Assembly: GCF_049199905.1 (NCBI RefSeq)
Contig: NZ_JBLZPK010000065.1
Coordinates: 170,382 to 234,381 of the forward strand
Source of the DNA: Shinella sp032095155
Lineage (GTDB): Bacteria > Pseudomonadota > Alphaproteobacteria > Rhizobiales > Rhizobiaceae
Direction: 5' to 3'
Length of the DNA: 64,000 nt
This document shows positions 36,001-43,465 of the stretch, piece by piece. A program made the translations under genes and the position numbers. Each line of letters opens with the position of its first letter. Within the stretch, counting starts at the first letter, position 1. The notes below the pieces were generated by a model. The model had not been told where the DNA came from, searched no databases, and saw nothing but the letters and a program-made list of their open reading frames with translations.

Positions 36001-36022
36001 TGCACTACAAAATGTACTACAC
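36001..36022. repeat. Integrase arm-type repeat A, left copy
   Basis: TGCACTACAAAATGTACTAC is nearly identical to the sequence at 43776-43796 (TGCACTACAAAATGCACCAC). It lies just before the integrase gene, as expected for arm sites. Confidence 0.5.
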
Positions 36023-36042
36023 AGGCAAGGTGTAGGTGCAAA

Positions 36043-37443
36043 TTGGCAAGACGATCTGACAGCGGTGTGCGGCCGCTCGATCCCATGCGTTACCTCAAAG
36101 AGCGCAAGGGAAACTGGCAATATGTTCGTCGGGTGCCGGCGCATGTCGCCGCCTTTGACGATCGCGGCCTTATTCAGACTTCCCTCAAAACGAAATCCGC
36201 CGAAGTCGCCAAGCTGCGGCGGGACGCGCTCGAGCGCGCCGACGAGCTATATTGGCAGGGGCTTGCCGGCGGCGAGGAAAGCGGCCGGGCGGCTGCTGCA
36301 TACGATGGCGCGAAGGCGCGCGCTCGCGTCATGGGCTTCGAATACAAGGCAGCGGTCGATGTCGCACCGGTCGCTTCGGTTGAAGAGATCCTTAAGCGCC
36401 TGCAGGCGGCGCATGCCGGCACTCGTCACGATACCACCGCGGCGATCGGCAGCGTCGAGCAGCCGAAGCTGACGGTCAGCCAGGTCAGGAAGGTTTACCT
36501 TGAGGTCATTGCCGTCGGTGAGAGCAAGGGCATGAGCCCAAAGCAGGCGCGCAAGCGGGAAGAGCAGAAGCGCTTTGCCGCCGACAAGTTCATCGAGGTT
36601 GCCGGCGACGTCGTCTTCCTTGAAATCGCCAGAGAGCAGGCCACCAAGTACCACGAATGGTGGATGGATCGCGTGCTCGGCCGGAACGGCAAAAAGAAGG
36701 TGTCCGGCAATACGGCGAACCGCGCCTTCGGCAACCTCCGCAAGATGTTTCGCGATTATGCAAACTACATACATGCCGAGGTAAAGAACCCGTTTGACGG
36801 CCTCGCTTTCCCCGATCGCAAAAGATAGAAGCGTGAGGTTCCGCCTTTCCCCATCGATTTCATCCGGGACAAGTTGCTGGCAGCGGGTGTGCATGACGGG
36901 CTGAATGCCGAAGCGTTAGCGATCTTCCTGGTGCTGATCGAGACGGGCGCGCGGCCGTCGGAAATCTGCAACCTCCCGCCGGAGCGGATCCACCTGAAGG
37001 CAAATGTGCCATACATCACCGTCGACTTTCAGGAGGATCGCGTCATCAAGACGGAATCCTCCGTGCGCGATATTCCGTTGATCGGGGTGGCGCTGGCCGT
37101 CATGCATCGCTTTCCGAACGGCTTCCCTCGATATCGCGATCGAGAGGATACTTTGTCGGCGACGCTGATGAAGCATCTTCGCGCGAAGAAGCTCTTGCCG
37201 ACGGAGGCGCACCGCGTCTATTCCACCCGGCATTCCTTCGAAAAGCGTATGCTGGAGGCGGGGCTCGATTACGAATTCCGCAAGAGCATTCTTGGGCACA
37301 GCATCGATCGTGAGAAGTATGGCGACGGCGGGTCGATGGACTGGCGCCTGGAGCAGCTCAAGACGATCGAGCTGCCGTTTGACAAGTCGATCGTGCCTGC
37401 ACCCGCGCGCGGGCCGCAGCAAGCCGATCGTGCCGGCTCGTAA
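36043..37443 (+). pseudogene. Tyrosine recombinase/integrase interrupted by an in-frame amber codon
   Basis: The frame starts at TTG 36043 (MARRSDSGVRPLDPM) and would give 466 residues, but TAG at 36826-36828 interrupts it after 261 residues. Reading continues in the same frame to 37443. Upstream are the arm-binding and core-binding domains; downstream is the entire catalytic domain with its Arg (ETGARPSEI), the STRHSFEKR box, LGHS and the nucleophile Tyr (REKYGDGG). Without suppression the first product lacks all catalytic residues. The fragment after the stop has an ATG-like restart only at 36874 or later, missing part of the domain junction. Its place beside attL identifies it as the island's own integrase. 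Confidence 0.88.
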
Positions 37444-37579
37444 GCTTCTCGCGCTCCAGTTCCAGTCGATCGACGTACAGCCACAGGCACTCCATGTCGG
37501 GGTACCGCTCGATCAGGTCGGCGAGCTGCGCGAGGCCGAGGTCGATGTTTTCGAGGGTAGGGGAATAGTCCGTCCTCAT
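37358..37579 (-). CDS. Small island protein of unknown function, antisense to integrase 3' end
   Basis: A 73-residue frame beginning MRTDYSPTLENIDLGLAQLADLI, with acidic/helical content and an Arg-rich C-terminus. Its ATG overlaps the TGA of the upstream minus-strand frame (ATGA at 37576-37579), a sign of translational coupling. Its last 86 bases run antisense to the integrase end. An excisionase-like or other control role is possible from its position only. Confidence 0.5.
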   Translation of the reverse strand: MRTDYSPTLENIDLGLAQLADLIERYPDMECLWLYVDRLELEREKLTSRHDRLAAARARVQARSTCQTAARSS

Positions 37580-37788
37580 CGACGTCCCTTCTCCCAGGCC
37601 TCGAAATCTTTGACCAGGGAAAACCATCGCTGGGTCGCGGCCGGATCCGTATCGAGCTCGGTGCGCGATGTGACATTGAGGATGGTGCGGACGCGGGTAG
37701 CCTTGCGGATCGCCACGGTCGAAGCCTTGAAGGGCGCGACGCTTGTCCAGACATTGTTCGGGTGACATATGCGACCCCCATACATCAC
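37576..37788 (-). CDS. Small island protein, first of a coupled minus-strand pair
   Basis: A frame of up to 70 residues (VWTSVAPFKASTVAIRKATR, then LDTDPAATQRWFSLVKDFEAWEKG). The start is uncertain: ATG 37788 overlaps the first 20 bases of the divergent gpX gene, and a shorter start may be used. It ends in an ATGA overlap with the next gene. No family recognised. Confidence 0.4.
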   Translation of the reverse strand: MMYGGRICHPNNVWTSVAPFKASTVAIRKATRVRTILNVTSRTELDTDPAATQRWFSLVKDFEAWEKGRR

Positions 37789-37981
37789 ACGCCAGAACGA
37801 GATGATCGACGCAATCTGCCGCCGCCAGTACGGCGCGGAGAGCGGCTATGTCGAGAAGGTTCTCGATGCCAATCCGGGGCTTTCCGCACTGCCCGCGCCG
37901 CTTCCGATGGGCACCGTGATCGTGCTGCCCGATCTCGCGAGCGCGACCAAGACCGTCAAGCTCGTAACGTTGTGGGATTGA
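37769..37981 (+). CDS. Phage tail protein X (P2 gpX-like)
   Basis: A 70-residue LysM-like protein: YITRQNEMIDAICRRQYG through VEKVLDANPGLSALPAPLPMGTVIVLPDL is the standard gpX pattern. It is a small tail-assembly protein in P2-like phages. It precedes gpD by six bases, the usual order, but the gpU, tape-measure and tail-tube genes normally found upstream are absent. Confidence 0.88.
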   Translation: MRPPYITRQNEMIDAICRRQYGAESGYVEKVLDANPGLSALPAPLPMGTVIVLPDLASATKTVKLVTLWD

Positions 37982-37987
37982 TGCGCC

Positions 37988-38956
37988 ATGCTGACGCCTC
38001 GCGCTGAAATCACCGTAAACGGAAAACCCGTTGCCTCGATCTTCAACGACCGGCTGATCTCGGTCACCATCGTCGACAAGGAGGGCGTGACGAGCGACAC
38101 CCTTTCCTGCGAACTCAATGACGGTTTCCCCTTCGCGCAGATCCCCAGCAATGGTGACGAGATTTCCGCCAAGCTCGGTTACATGGAGACAGGTGTTGCG
38201 GATTTCGGGACGTTCATCGCCGATGATCCGGAGGTGCTCTGCCTGCCCTACGGCCTGAACGTCAACGGCAAGGGGGCCAATGTCCGCGACCAGGCAAAGC
38301 AGCACCGTACCCGGCACTGGGACGAGAAGACCGTCAAGGACATCGTCGAGCAGATTGCAGGCGAAAACGGCCTGGGGTCTCGTATCGATGGAGATGTCGG
38401 CGCGCACAAATACCCGTGGTTCGGCCAGCAGGATGAGAGCGACCTTCATGTTGTCGAGCGGCTGGCCCGTCGGCATGGCGCGCTGTTTACGATCAAGAAC
38501 AAGACGCTGATCTTCAAAGAGAAAGGGGCGGGTGTCGGCTCCGTAACGGCGGCGCCGGCGAACATCGTCGAGGGGACCTGCCGGACGGTCTTTTCGCATC
38601 GTCACAAGTACAAGTCTGTCAAGGCGCGCTATCAGGACCGGAACGAAGCGAAGCTGCAAGAGGTCGAGGAAGAGAGCGATTCCGAAGGGCAGGCGATCTA
38701 CACGCTGCCGGAACCCTATCAGGATGAGGGTGAAGCGAAAAAAGGGGCGAGCGCCAAGGCCAAGGAGCTGAAGCGCGAAACCATACGCACCAGCGTTACC
38801 TTGTTTGGCGATCCGGCCGTCCGCGCGGGCGCCACCTTCCAGTATTCCGGCGTTCACCCCGAGCTCGACGGGATCTCCTTCGTCATCGAGACTGCAACGC
38901 ACAAGCTTTCCAAAGGCGGCTACACGGTGGACGTCGAGGCGAAGCTGAAAGTCTGA
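37988..38956 (+). CDS. Phage late control protein D (P2 gpD-like tail hub)
   Basis: A 322-residue protein of the P2 gpD family, a relative of the VgrG/gp27 hub. Visible family segments include the N-terminal beta-barrel start (PRAEITVNGKPVASIFNDRLISVTIVDKEG), YPWFGQQDESDLHVVERLARRHGALFTIKN in the middle and the C-terminal ATHKLSKGGYTVDVEAKL. The frame is intact. In an active phage it would form the tail base hub; here it lacks partners. Confidence 0.9.
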   Translation: MLTPRAEITVNGKPVASIFNDRLISVTIVDKEGVTSDTLSCELNDGFPFAQIPSNGDEISAKLGYMETGVADFGTFIADDPEVLCLPYGLNVNGKGANVRDQAKQHRTRHWDEKTVKDIVEQIAGENGLGSRIDGDVGAHKYPWFGQQDESDLHVVERLARRHGALFTIKNKTLIFKEKGAGVGSVTAAPANIVEGTCRTVFSHRHKYKSVKARYQDRNEAKLQEVEEESDSEGQAIYTLPEPYQDEGEAKKGASAKAKELKRETIRTSVTLFGDPAVRAGATFQYSGVHPELDGISFVIETATHKLSKGGYTVDVEAKLKV

Positions 38957-39008
38957 CCATCGCCGCGACCTGATGCTCGCGGCTTCATCCCACCACAAGG
39001 ACATGATC

Positions 39009-39851
39009 ATGAACAGAACGGCATTCTATGCCGCCCTGCGGGGCGGAGCCATGTTTCCGAAGGGCCTGAACGCCAGCCAGGTCGACGGCGTGGAAAACCT
39101 CCTCGATGTCTGGGCGCGGTACTTCGCCGACGATGCGCTCCAGTTCCTGGCCTACGATCTGGCAACGGCATTCCATGAGACGGCCGCAACCATGCAGCCG
39201 ATCAAGGAGCGCGGCGCTGTCGCGTACTTCTCCAAATATGAGCCGGGCACGAAGCTCGGCAAGATGCTGGGCAACACCGTTGCCGGTGACGGGTATCGCT
39301 TCCGGGGTGAGGGGCACGTGCAGAATACCGGCCGGCGCAATGCGCGGCACGCGTCCGATCAGATCAACAAGCGCTTCGATCTGAAGATCGACCTCGTCGC
39401 CAACCCGGAACAGCGTGGCGATCCATTCGTCTCTGCCATCTCGCTCTTCCTTGGCAATCGCGAGGGCTGGTGGACCGGTCGGGATCTCGATGACTTTATC
39501 GACGGCATCGACGAGGCGACCGATGAGGATCTCCGCGAATACATCGCGGCGCGCCGCGTCGTGAACGGAACCGACAAGGCTGCGAAGATCGCCGGCCACG
39601 CCATTGAGTTCGGCAAGGCGCTGAAGGTCGCCGGCTATGCGCCGGCGGCCGGTGCGCCGGTGAGCTCTGCGAAGGAGCGGGTGAAGTGGCTTCAGTCCCG
39701 TCTAACCGCCCATGGCTTTCCTTGCGGTCCGATCGACGGCTACCGCGGGTCGCTTACCGATAAGGCCGTGCTCGCCTTCGAAACGGCGCGCGGCATCAAG
39801 ATCGACATCGTCGATAGCGCAACGGCCGCCGCGCTCGACGTGGCTGCCTGA
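39009..39851 (+). CDS. Endolysin: GH19-like lysozyme with C-terminal peptidoglycan-binding domain
   Basis: A 280-residue protein. Residues about 1-205 resemble the GH19-like endolysins of rhizobial prophages (LATAFHETAATMQPIKERG contains the catalytic-Glu region). Residues about 220-280 are a PG_binding_1 repeat (VKWLQSRLTAHGFPCGPIDG and AVLAFETARGI). The usual GRGYVQxTG motif reads GEGHVQNTG here, two unusual changes that may lower activity. ATG 39009 has AAGG eight bases upstream; ATG 39003 would be too close. It follows gpD as in intact prophages. Confidence 0.8.
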   Translation: MNRTAFYAALRGGAMFPKGLNASQVDGVENLLDVWARYFADDALQFLAYDLATAFHETAATMQPIKERGAVAYFSKYEPGTKLGKMLGNTVAGDGYRFRGEGHVQNTGRRNARHASDQINKRFDLKIDLVANPEQRGDPFVSAISLFLGNREGWWTGRDLDDFIDGIDEATDEDLREYIAARRVVNGTDKAAKIAGHAIEFGKALKVAGYAPAAGAPVSSAKERVKWLQSRLTAHGFPCGPIDGYRGSLTDKAVLAFETARGIKIDIVDSATAAALDVAA

Positions 39852-39877
39852 TTTTCCTTCAACCGCCGGAGACCACC

Positions 39878-40169
39878 ATGAACTCGAATCTCTTCCACAA
39901 TATCCTCAACATCCTGATCGCGGTCATGGGCCTTGTGACCGCGGTCATGCTGGGCACGGGCTGCACCACGCTTGCAGACGCCGCGATCGAGTGCTCGCAG
40001 TCCTGGGTGGACCCAACCTATACGGCGGCCGCGATCGCGTGCATGGGCGTTCTCAAAAGCGTTATCAACATCGCGCGACGGCTTTGCTGGGTTGATCAAG
40101 GTCCAGCCGCCGGTCGCAGACAAAGCGCTGGTCGACCAGCTCGCCGCCGCCAAAAAGCGGATCGGCTGA
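39878..40169 (+). pseudogene. Small membrane protein (holin-type) with frameshift
   Basis: The first frame encodes MNSNLFHNILNILIAVMGLVTAV with one or two membrane helices and continues to VLKSVINIAR. At about 40075-40080 the reading frame is lost: the continuing coding sequence DGFAGLIKVQPPVADKALVDQL lies in the next frame and ends at 40169. Loss of one CG unit in a GCGCGC run would explain it. Size and position after the endolysin suggest a holin-like lysis gene. Confidence 0.65.
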
Positions 40170-40625
40170 TGAGCGGGCCCGAGCCGTTCCGCGGGACGGG
40201 CCTGTGGATCCGCATCCAGCACCGATTTCACACCCGGATGACAGAATGGTTGCTGGCCATCGTCACCGGGCTGTGGGGGCTGTGTTGCTGTCCCCGGCGC
40301 GACCTTCAGTCAACCGGCGTTTGCCGGCTTCGAGGCTATCTTCGGAAATGAAATTGTCCTCGGCGCCGCCATGGTGGCGCTGGGTATTCTGAGGCTCGTC
40401 GGGCTCGTTATCAACGGAGCTCGGCAAAACGTAACACCGCACATCCGCGTGGTCTCGGCCGGCATAGGTTGCTTGATCTTCGTCGGTATCTGCTACTGCT
40501 ACATGCTCTCTGGAATTGTGAGCACCTGGCTCGCCATCTACCCGCCTTTCGCGGTTTGCGAGTTGACCAATGTCTTTCGCGCAGCTCACGATGTCGGGGA
40601 GAGCAAAAATGGAAAAGTTTCCTGA
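40169..40625 (+). pseudogene. Membrane protein of lysis region with frameshift
   Basis: ATG 40169 overlaps the previous stop (TGATG). The first frame reads MSGPEPFRGTGLWIRIQHRF through MTEWLLAIVTGLWG; near the G5 run at about 40276-40280 it shifts. The coding continuation (VPGATFSQPAFAGFEAIFGNEIVL, then ALGILRLVGLVINGAR and two more helices) lies in the +1 frame and ends at 40625. The protein would have about three or four helices. Function unknown. Confidence 0.6.
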
Positions 40626-40947
40626 TCTGAACGGGCTGCACCCCTTGGCGATCGTGGCCTTCGGGGCAGCGCTGGCGATCATCTTCGTTGTCCGTCACCT
40701 AGGTATCTCCATGGGGATGTGGTCGCTGCCGCCGACGGATGCGGCAAAGGCGCAGGTGGCGGCTGTCATCGTCGACCCGACGGCGCTCAATCGCCTTTTG
40801 GACGAGGTGTCGAATCTCGTCGAAGCTATTTCTGTGCTCATTGAGGTCGGCAAAGCGCTCGAGCGCACGCAAAGCCATATGGCGATCGAGGTGGATCGGA
40901 TCCGCGAGGAGCTGCGTATTCAGCGGGAAATTGCCAGGCGTGGATAG
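40609..40947 (+). CDS. Single-pass coiled-coil membrane protein (possible inner-membrane spanin)
   Basis: A 112-residue protein with one membrane helix at about residues 14-34 (LAIVAFGAALAIIFVVRHLGI) and a long amphipathic C-terminal helix (LNRLLDEVSNLVEAISVLIEVGKAL and onward, ending REIARRG). This layout and its place after the endolysin recall Rz-type i-spanins, but no nested Rz1 lipoprotein was found. ATG 40609 follows GGGGAGAG and overlaps the previous gene by 17 bases. Confidence 0.55.
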   Translation: MEKFPDLNGLHPLAIVAFGAALAIIFVVRHLGISMGMWSLPPTDAAKAQVAAVIVDPTALNRLLDEVSNLVEAISVLIEVGKALERTQSHMAIEVDRIREELRIQREIARRG

Positions 40948-41080
40948 CGCATAACGCTGCGAAAATATTATGTGAAAAACACGTGATCATCATTATCTTG
41001 AAATCGTCACATGTTTCTGCAATAAGCAGCAACGGAAATGAACAAAGCGCGTTTAACAAACGTTAAATGAATGCGGTGTT

Positions 41081-41118
41081 AAAAAAGTGGTGCTGAAGAG
41101 GGTCAAGCTCTCCAGCAC
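41081..41118 (-). terminator. Rho-independent terminator for the regulator operon
   Basis: On the minus strand GTGCTGGAGAG pairs with CTCTTCAGCAC across a seven-base loop, followed by CAC and six T. It ends transcripts coming from the genes at 41137-42092. Confidence 0.75.
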
Positions 41119-41136
41119 CTAGTAGGCTAGGTCAGA

Positions 41137-41424
41137 TTAGCCTACCCATGGCCCCGAAAGGCCAAGACCTACGATTGCGATAATGATCGGGCCGAGCGCG
41201 CTAACGTAACCGAATCGCTTGGCCCGTTCTTGCTCTTCGATCATTTCGTCAAGCGCCCTTCGCTCATCGCTTAGGAAGAGTGCGCAATCCTCGTGACGCC
41301 CCTGTGAGATCAGGTACCTCATGTGGTCCTCTGCGGCTCGCATCGCGGAGATGCGTTCCGTGACGTCAGGGATGCACTGGTAGATCTTCAGGCGAATGTC
41401 ATTCGGAAGCTTCTGATCGTTCAT
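41137..41424 (-). CDS. Small island membrane protein with C-terminal helix
   Basis: A 95-residue protein. The body is helical and charged (MNDQKLPNDIRLKIYQCIP through DERRALDEMIEEQERAKRFG), followed by a hydrophobic helix ALGPIIIAIVGLGLSG. ATG 41424 follows AGAAGGGA. It lies 101 bases downstream of the winged-helix regulator on the same strand. Function unknown. Confidence 0.55.
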   Translation of the reverse strand: MNDQKLPNDIRLKIYQCIPDVTERISAMRAAEDHMRYLISQGRHEDCALFLSDERRALDEMIEEQERAKRFGYVSALGPIIIAIVGLGLSGPWVG

Positions 41425-41525
41425 GTTGATATTCCCTTCTTCTGTGGGCGGTCTTGCCCGTGGTTGTGGAAGATGCATCATTGGAGTTTCTCCATGAGTT
41501 GAGTTTTGGGTTGTGACCGCCGCAG

Positions 41526-42092
41526 CTAGGCGGCGACCACATGCTGCGCAGCGGCCAAGATACGGGCGTTCATGATTGCTAGTCTGAACGCCTCCTTGCC
41601 GCTTTCGGTGATGCGATAGGCCTTTGTGCGAAGCGGTTCACCGCTTTCCGTTTGTGCCTGGTCGTCACCGATGAGAAGCCCGCGGGCGACAAGTCGGTTA
41701 AGCGACTTGTAGATCATGGGCGTGTTCATCGCCTTTCCAGCGAATTGATCTGTAATCTGGTGAATGGCGAGATAGGTAAGCACCTTGTGGCGCTTCTGCA
41801 GGTAGAGCGCACAGCCCAGCGCCTGCACTTCGTGCTGGCCGAGCGGCTCAACGAAATAGTCGCCGTTGACGCCGATGTGGATCATAGCCTCATCGTATGC
41901 GTCGTCGTGGAGACAAGGCTCAAGCAAGGAGAGGGCAGAATTCATGGAATCGAAAACTGTCCGCTCAAGTTCTTCGCGCGTCCGATCGCGCCTTTCCGGC
42001 GGAGCACCCGCCGAAGCCTTCCCCCGGCCAGGCCGGCGCGACGGCTTTGCCGTCGTGTCGTTCTCGCCGCGCAGGAAACGGAATACGTTCAT
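41526..42092 (-). CDS. Winged-helix (PadR-like) transcriptional regulator of the island
   Basis: A 188-residue protein. The N-terminal 45 residues are basic and probably disordered. Residues about 100-175 form a winged helix (HKVLTYLAIHQITDQFAGKAMNTPMIYKSLNRLVARGLLI, then a wing and AYRITESGKEAFRLAI) resembling PadR/MarR-type regulators. ATG 42092 follows AGAGGAG. A perfect 10-bp inverted repeat lies 60-100 bases upstream, suggesting autoregulation. It may be the element's maintenance regulator. Confidence 0.65.
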   Translation of the reverse strand: MNVFRFLRGENDTTAKPSRRPGRGKASAGAPPERRDRTREELERTVFDSMNSALSLLEPCLHDDAYDEAMIHIGVNGDYFVEPLGQHEVQALGCALYLQKRHKVLTYLAIHQITDQFAGKAMNTPMIYKSLNRLVARGLLIGDDQAQTESGEPLRTKAYRITESGKEAFRLAIMNARILAAAQHVVAA

Positions 42093-42150
42093 GCCTCACT
42101 ACTCCTCTTTTGGGATCCCGGTGATTGGGATGCCAGAGTAGTGTAACTAA

Positions 42151-42190
42151 TTTTTAACGAATGGCAATGCCTTTACTCGGTCGTTAAAAA
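42151..42190. promoter_or_regulatory. Perfect inverted repeat in regulator promoter
   Basis: TTTTTAACGA (42151-42160) and TCGTTAAAAA (42181-42190) are perfect 10-base arms around 20 bases. The site lies in the AT-rich spacer upstream of the winged-helix gene and downstream of the cargo operon, so it is a plausible operator. Confidence 0.55.
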
Positions 42191-42260
42191 ACTCAATGAT
42201 TACATATGATTGACACTCGAATAGAGTTTTATACTTCTGGGATCGCGACCGTTTTAAAGA

Positions 42261-42285
42261 ATACAAAATTTGTCAGGATTTGTAT
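42261..42285 (-). terminator. Weak hairpin after the cargo operon
   Basis: ATACAAA / TTTGTAT surround an 11-base loop directly after the last stop codon of the minus-strand cargo operon. AT-only pairs make it weak. Confidence 0.35.
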
Positions 42286-42286
42286 G

Positions 42287-42526
42287 CTAAGCCATTCCGC
42301 CGACAAAGCCGCTCATCTCATCCTGTCTGACCATGGACAAACGCGCACGACCTCCAAAATGAAGGGGATTACAGCAAAGCCTTAGTTCTATCTCATCTAG
42401 ATACTTTTGCTGGTCAGGGAAGTCTGCCTTAGTGAAGTAGCGGAGCCTGTTGCATTTACGGCAAACCACCTCGAGCCTTTGCCCGTCGGCAAGGTCGCCA
42501 ACGCGAATTGTTGTCTTCCAACTCAC
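42287..42526 (-). CDS. Cys-cluster (zinc-ribbon-like) small protein, third gene of cargo operon
   Basis: A 79-residue protein with VVCRKCNRLRYF near residue 20 and LRLCCNPLHFGG near residue 49, a spacing that could bind zinc. The start is GTG 42526, overlapping the upstream stop as GTGA, which indicates coupled translation. Function unknown; nucleic-acid binding is a reasonable guess for a ribbon of this sort. Confidence 0.6.
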   Translation of the reverse strand: MSWKTTIRVGDLADGQRLEVVCRKCNRLRYFTKADFPDQQKYLDEIELRLCCNPLHFGGRARLSMVRQDEMSGFVGGMA

Positions 42527-42966
42527 CAGAAGTCCTCCGCTGAGAGAATGCGTGTATAGCTGATCTTTCCGCCGACGTGGCCACCCTTGCGTTCGCTCAA
42601 CAAACTGCGAAGCATCCCGGTGATCCCGAGCAGCTCAGCTCTCTCTTTCTCATCAAAGTACGAAGCTCCGATAACCCTGTCGAATGCTTCTAATCTCTGG
42701 CGACCGGCCCCTGATCCATTCAGGATTATCTCGGTTGCTGCCTCCCGGTTTCGCAAGGCAAGTTCAGCGAACCAGAGTAGGTAGAGATCAATAGCGGACC
42801 AGCGGACGGTCACGCGTCCGATGTCTTCCAAGAGGCCATCACGACCCTCGACCTGCCACAGGTTCGCAGTCTTCAAGGTCACACTCCATGTACGGAAGGT
42901 CGCCGGCCTGACAGAGGATTGCCGGAGGGCCGTCTGATGCATCGCTTCTAGCTGTCGCGACGGCAT
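42523..42966 (-). CDS. Helical protein of cargo operon, HEPN-like pattern
   Basis: A frame of up to 147 residues. The convincing part begins near VEGRDGLLEDIGRVTVRWSA and includes IDLYLLWFAELALRNREAATEIIL, two more helices, and LLSERKGGHVGG. The helical layout with a late Arg/His element recalls small HEPN-like proteins, but the spacing RKGGH is not the standard Rx4-6H. ATG 42966 overlaps the ParB-like gene by 128 bases, so the true start may be later. It is coupled by GTGA to the Cys-cluster gene. Confidence 0.5.
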   Translation of the reverse strand: MPSRQLEAMHQTALRQSSVRPATFRTWSVTLKTANLWQVEGRDGLLEDIGRVTVRWSAIDLYLLWFAELALRNREAATEIILNGSGAGRQRLEAFDRVIGASYFDEKERAELLGITGMLRSLLSERKGGHVGGKISYTRILSAEDFW

Positions 42967-43402
42967 TCCATTCGATCACTCCCCGTCCGCCCATCGCGTT
43001 GTAGTGTTTTCTCTTGATCCAGTCGGAGGCTTCCGCCCTATCGAGAACCACGCATTCGACTTGAGTAAGGCCCAAAGCCATGAATCTAGGGTTCAGCTTT
43101 CTAAAGGTTGGGTGCGTGGAAAAACCTGCAGCCAGATCTGGGTTGATCATCGCCTTCAGTGCTGTCATGCGGCGATTGCCTTCAAGCGCGATATACTGGC
43201 CGGGGTGAGCCGCGTCTTCCGTTACGATCAGTGCAGAAGATGGGTCGAGCCGTCCCATTCGCACGATATCATCTGCCAGTTCGGATACCTTATGGGACTT
43301 CTCATCCGAGATCATAATCTGCAAGGCTTCTCGCTCACTAGCCAAGTCGCCATGGCGGAAGTTTTTTACGTCAAGAGAGATTTTGGCGATATCAATCAGC
43401 AT
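42839..43402 (-). CDS. ParB/Srx-fold nuclease-like protein, first gene of cargo operon
   Basis: A 187-residue protein with a ParB-N/sulfiredoxin-like domain: MLIDIAKISLDVKNFRHGDL at the start, the box IALEGNRRMTALKAM at residues 71-85, and VECVVLDRAEASDWIKRKHYNAM at about 115-137. After about residue 155 the sequence (PPAILCQAGDLPYMEC) no longer looks like the domain, and it ends within the next gene, so the C-terminus may be truncated. There is no ParA partner, which argues against partitioning. ATG 43402 follows GGAG. Confidence 0.65.
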   Translation of the reverse strand: MLIDIAKISLDVKNFRHGDLASEREALQIMISDEKSHKVSELADDIVRMGRLDPSSALIVTEDAAHPGQYIALEGNRRMTALKAMINPDLAAGFSTHPTFRKLNPRFMALGLTQVECVVLDRAEASDWIKRKHYNAMGGRGVIEWNAVATARSDASDGPPAILCQAGDLPYMECDLEDCEPVAGRGS

Positions 43403-43435
43403 TTTAGGCTCCAACCCGCAGATCGGCACATGTAA

Positions 43436-43465
43436 ATATAAACTGTGTGTTGAGTAAACAGTAAA
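43436..43465 (-). promoter_or_regulatory. Possible promoter of the ParB-like cargo operon
   Basis: On the minus strand TTTACT (43460-43465) and TTATAT (43436-43441) are 18 bases apart, about 35 bases upstream of the ParB-like start. The stretch is AT-rich compared with the rest of the window. Confidence 0.3.

Noticed and set aside
42839..43402. Plasmid or chromosome partition ParB
   Set aside because: No ParA gene, no helix-turn-helix after the ParB-N box and no parS-like site seen.
43004..43435. Plus-strand frame opposite the ParB-like gene
   Set aside because: The minus-strand frame has the ParB-type box and a proper ribosome site; the plus frame has no domain.
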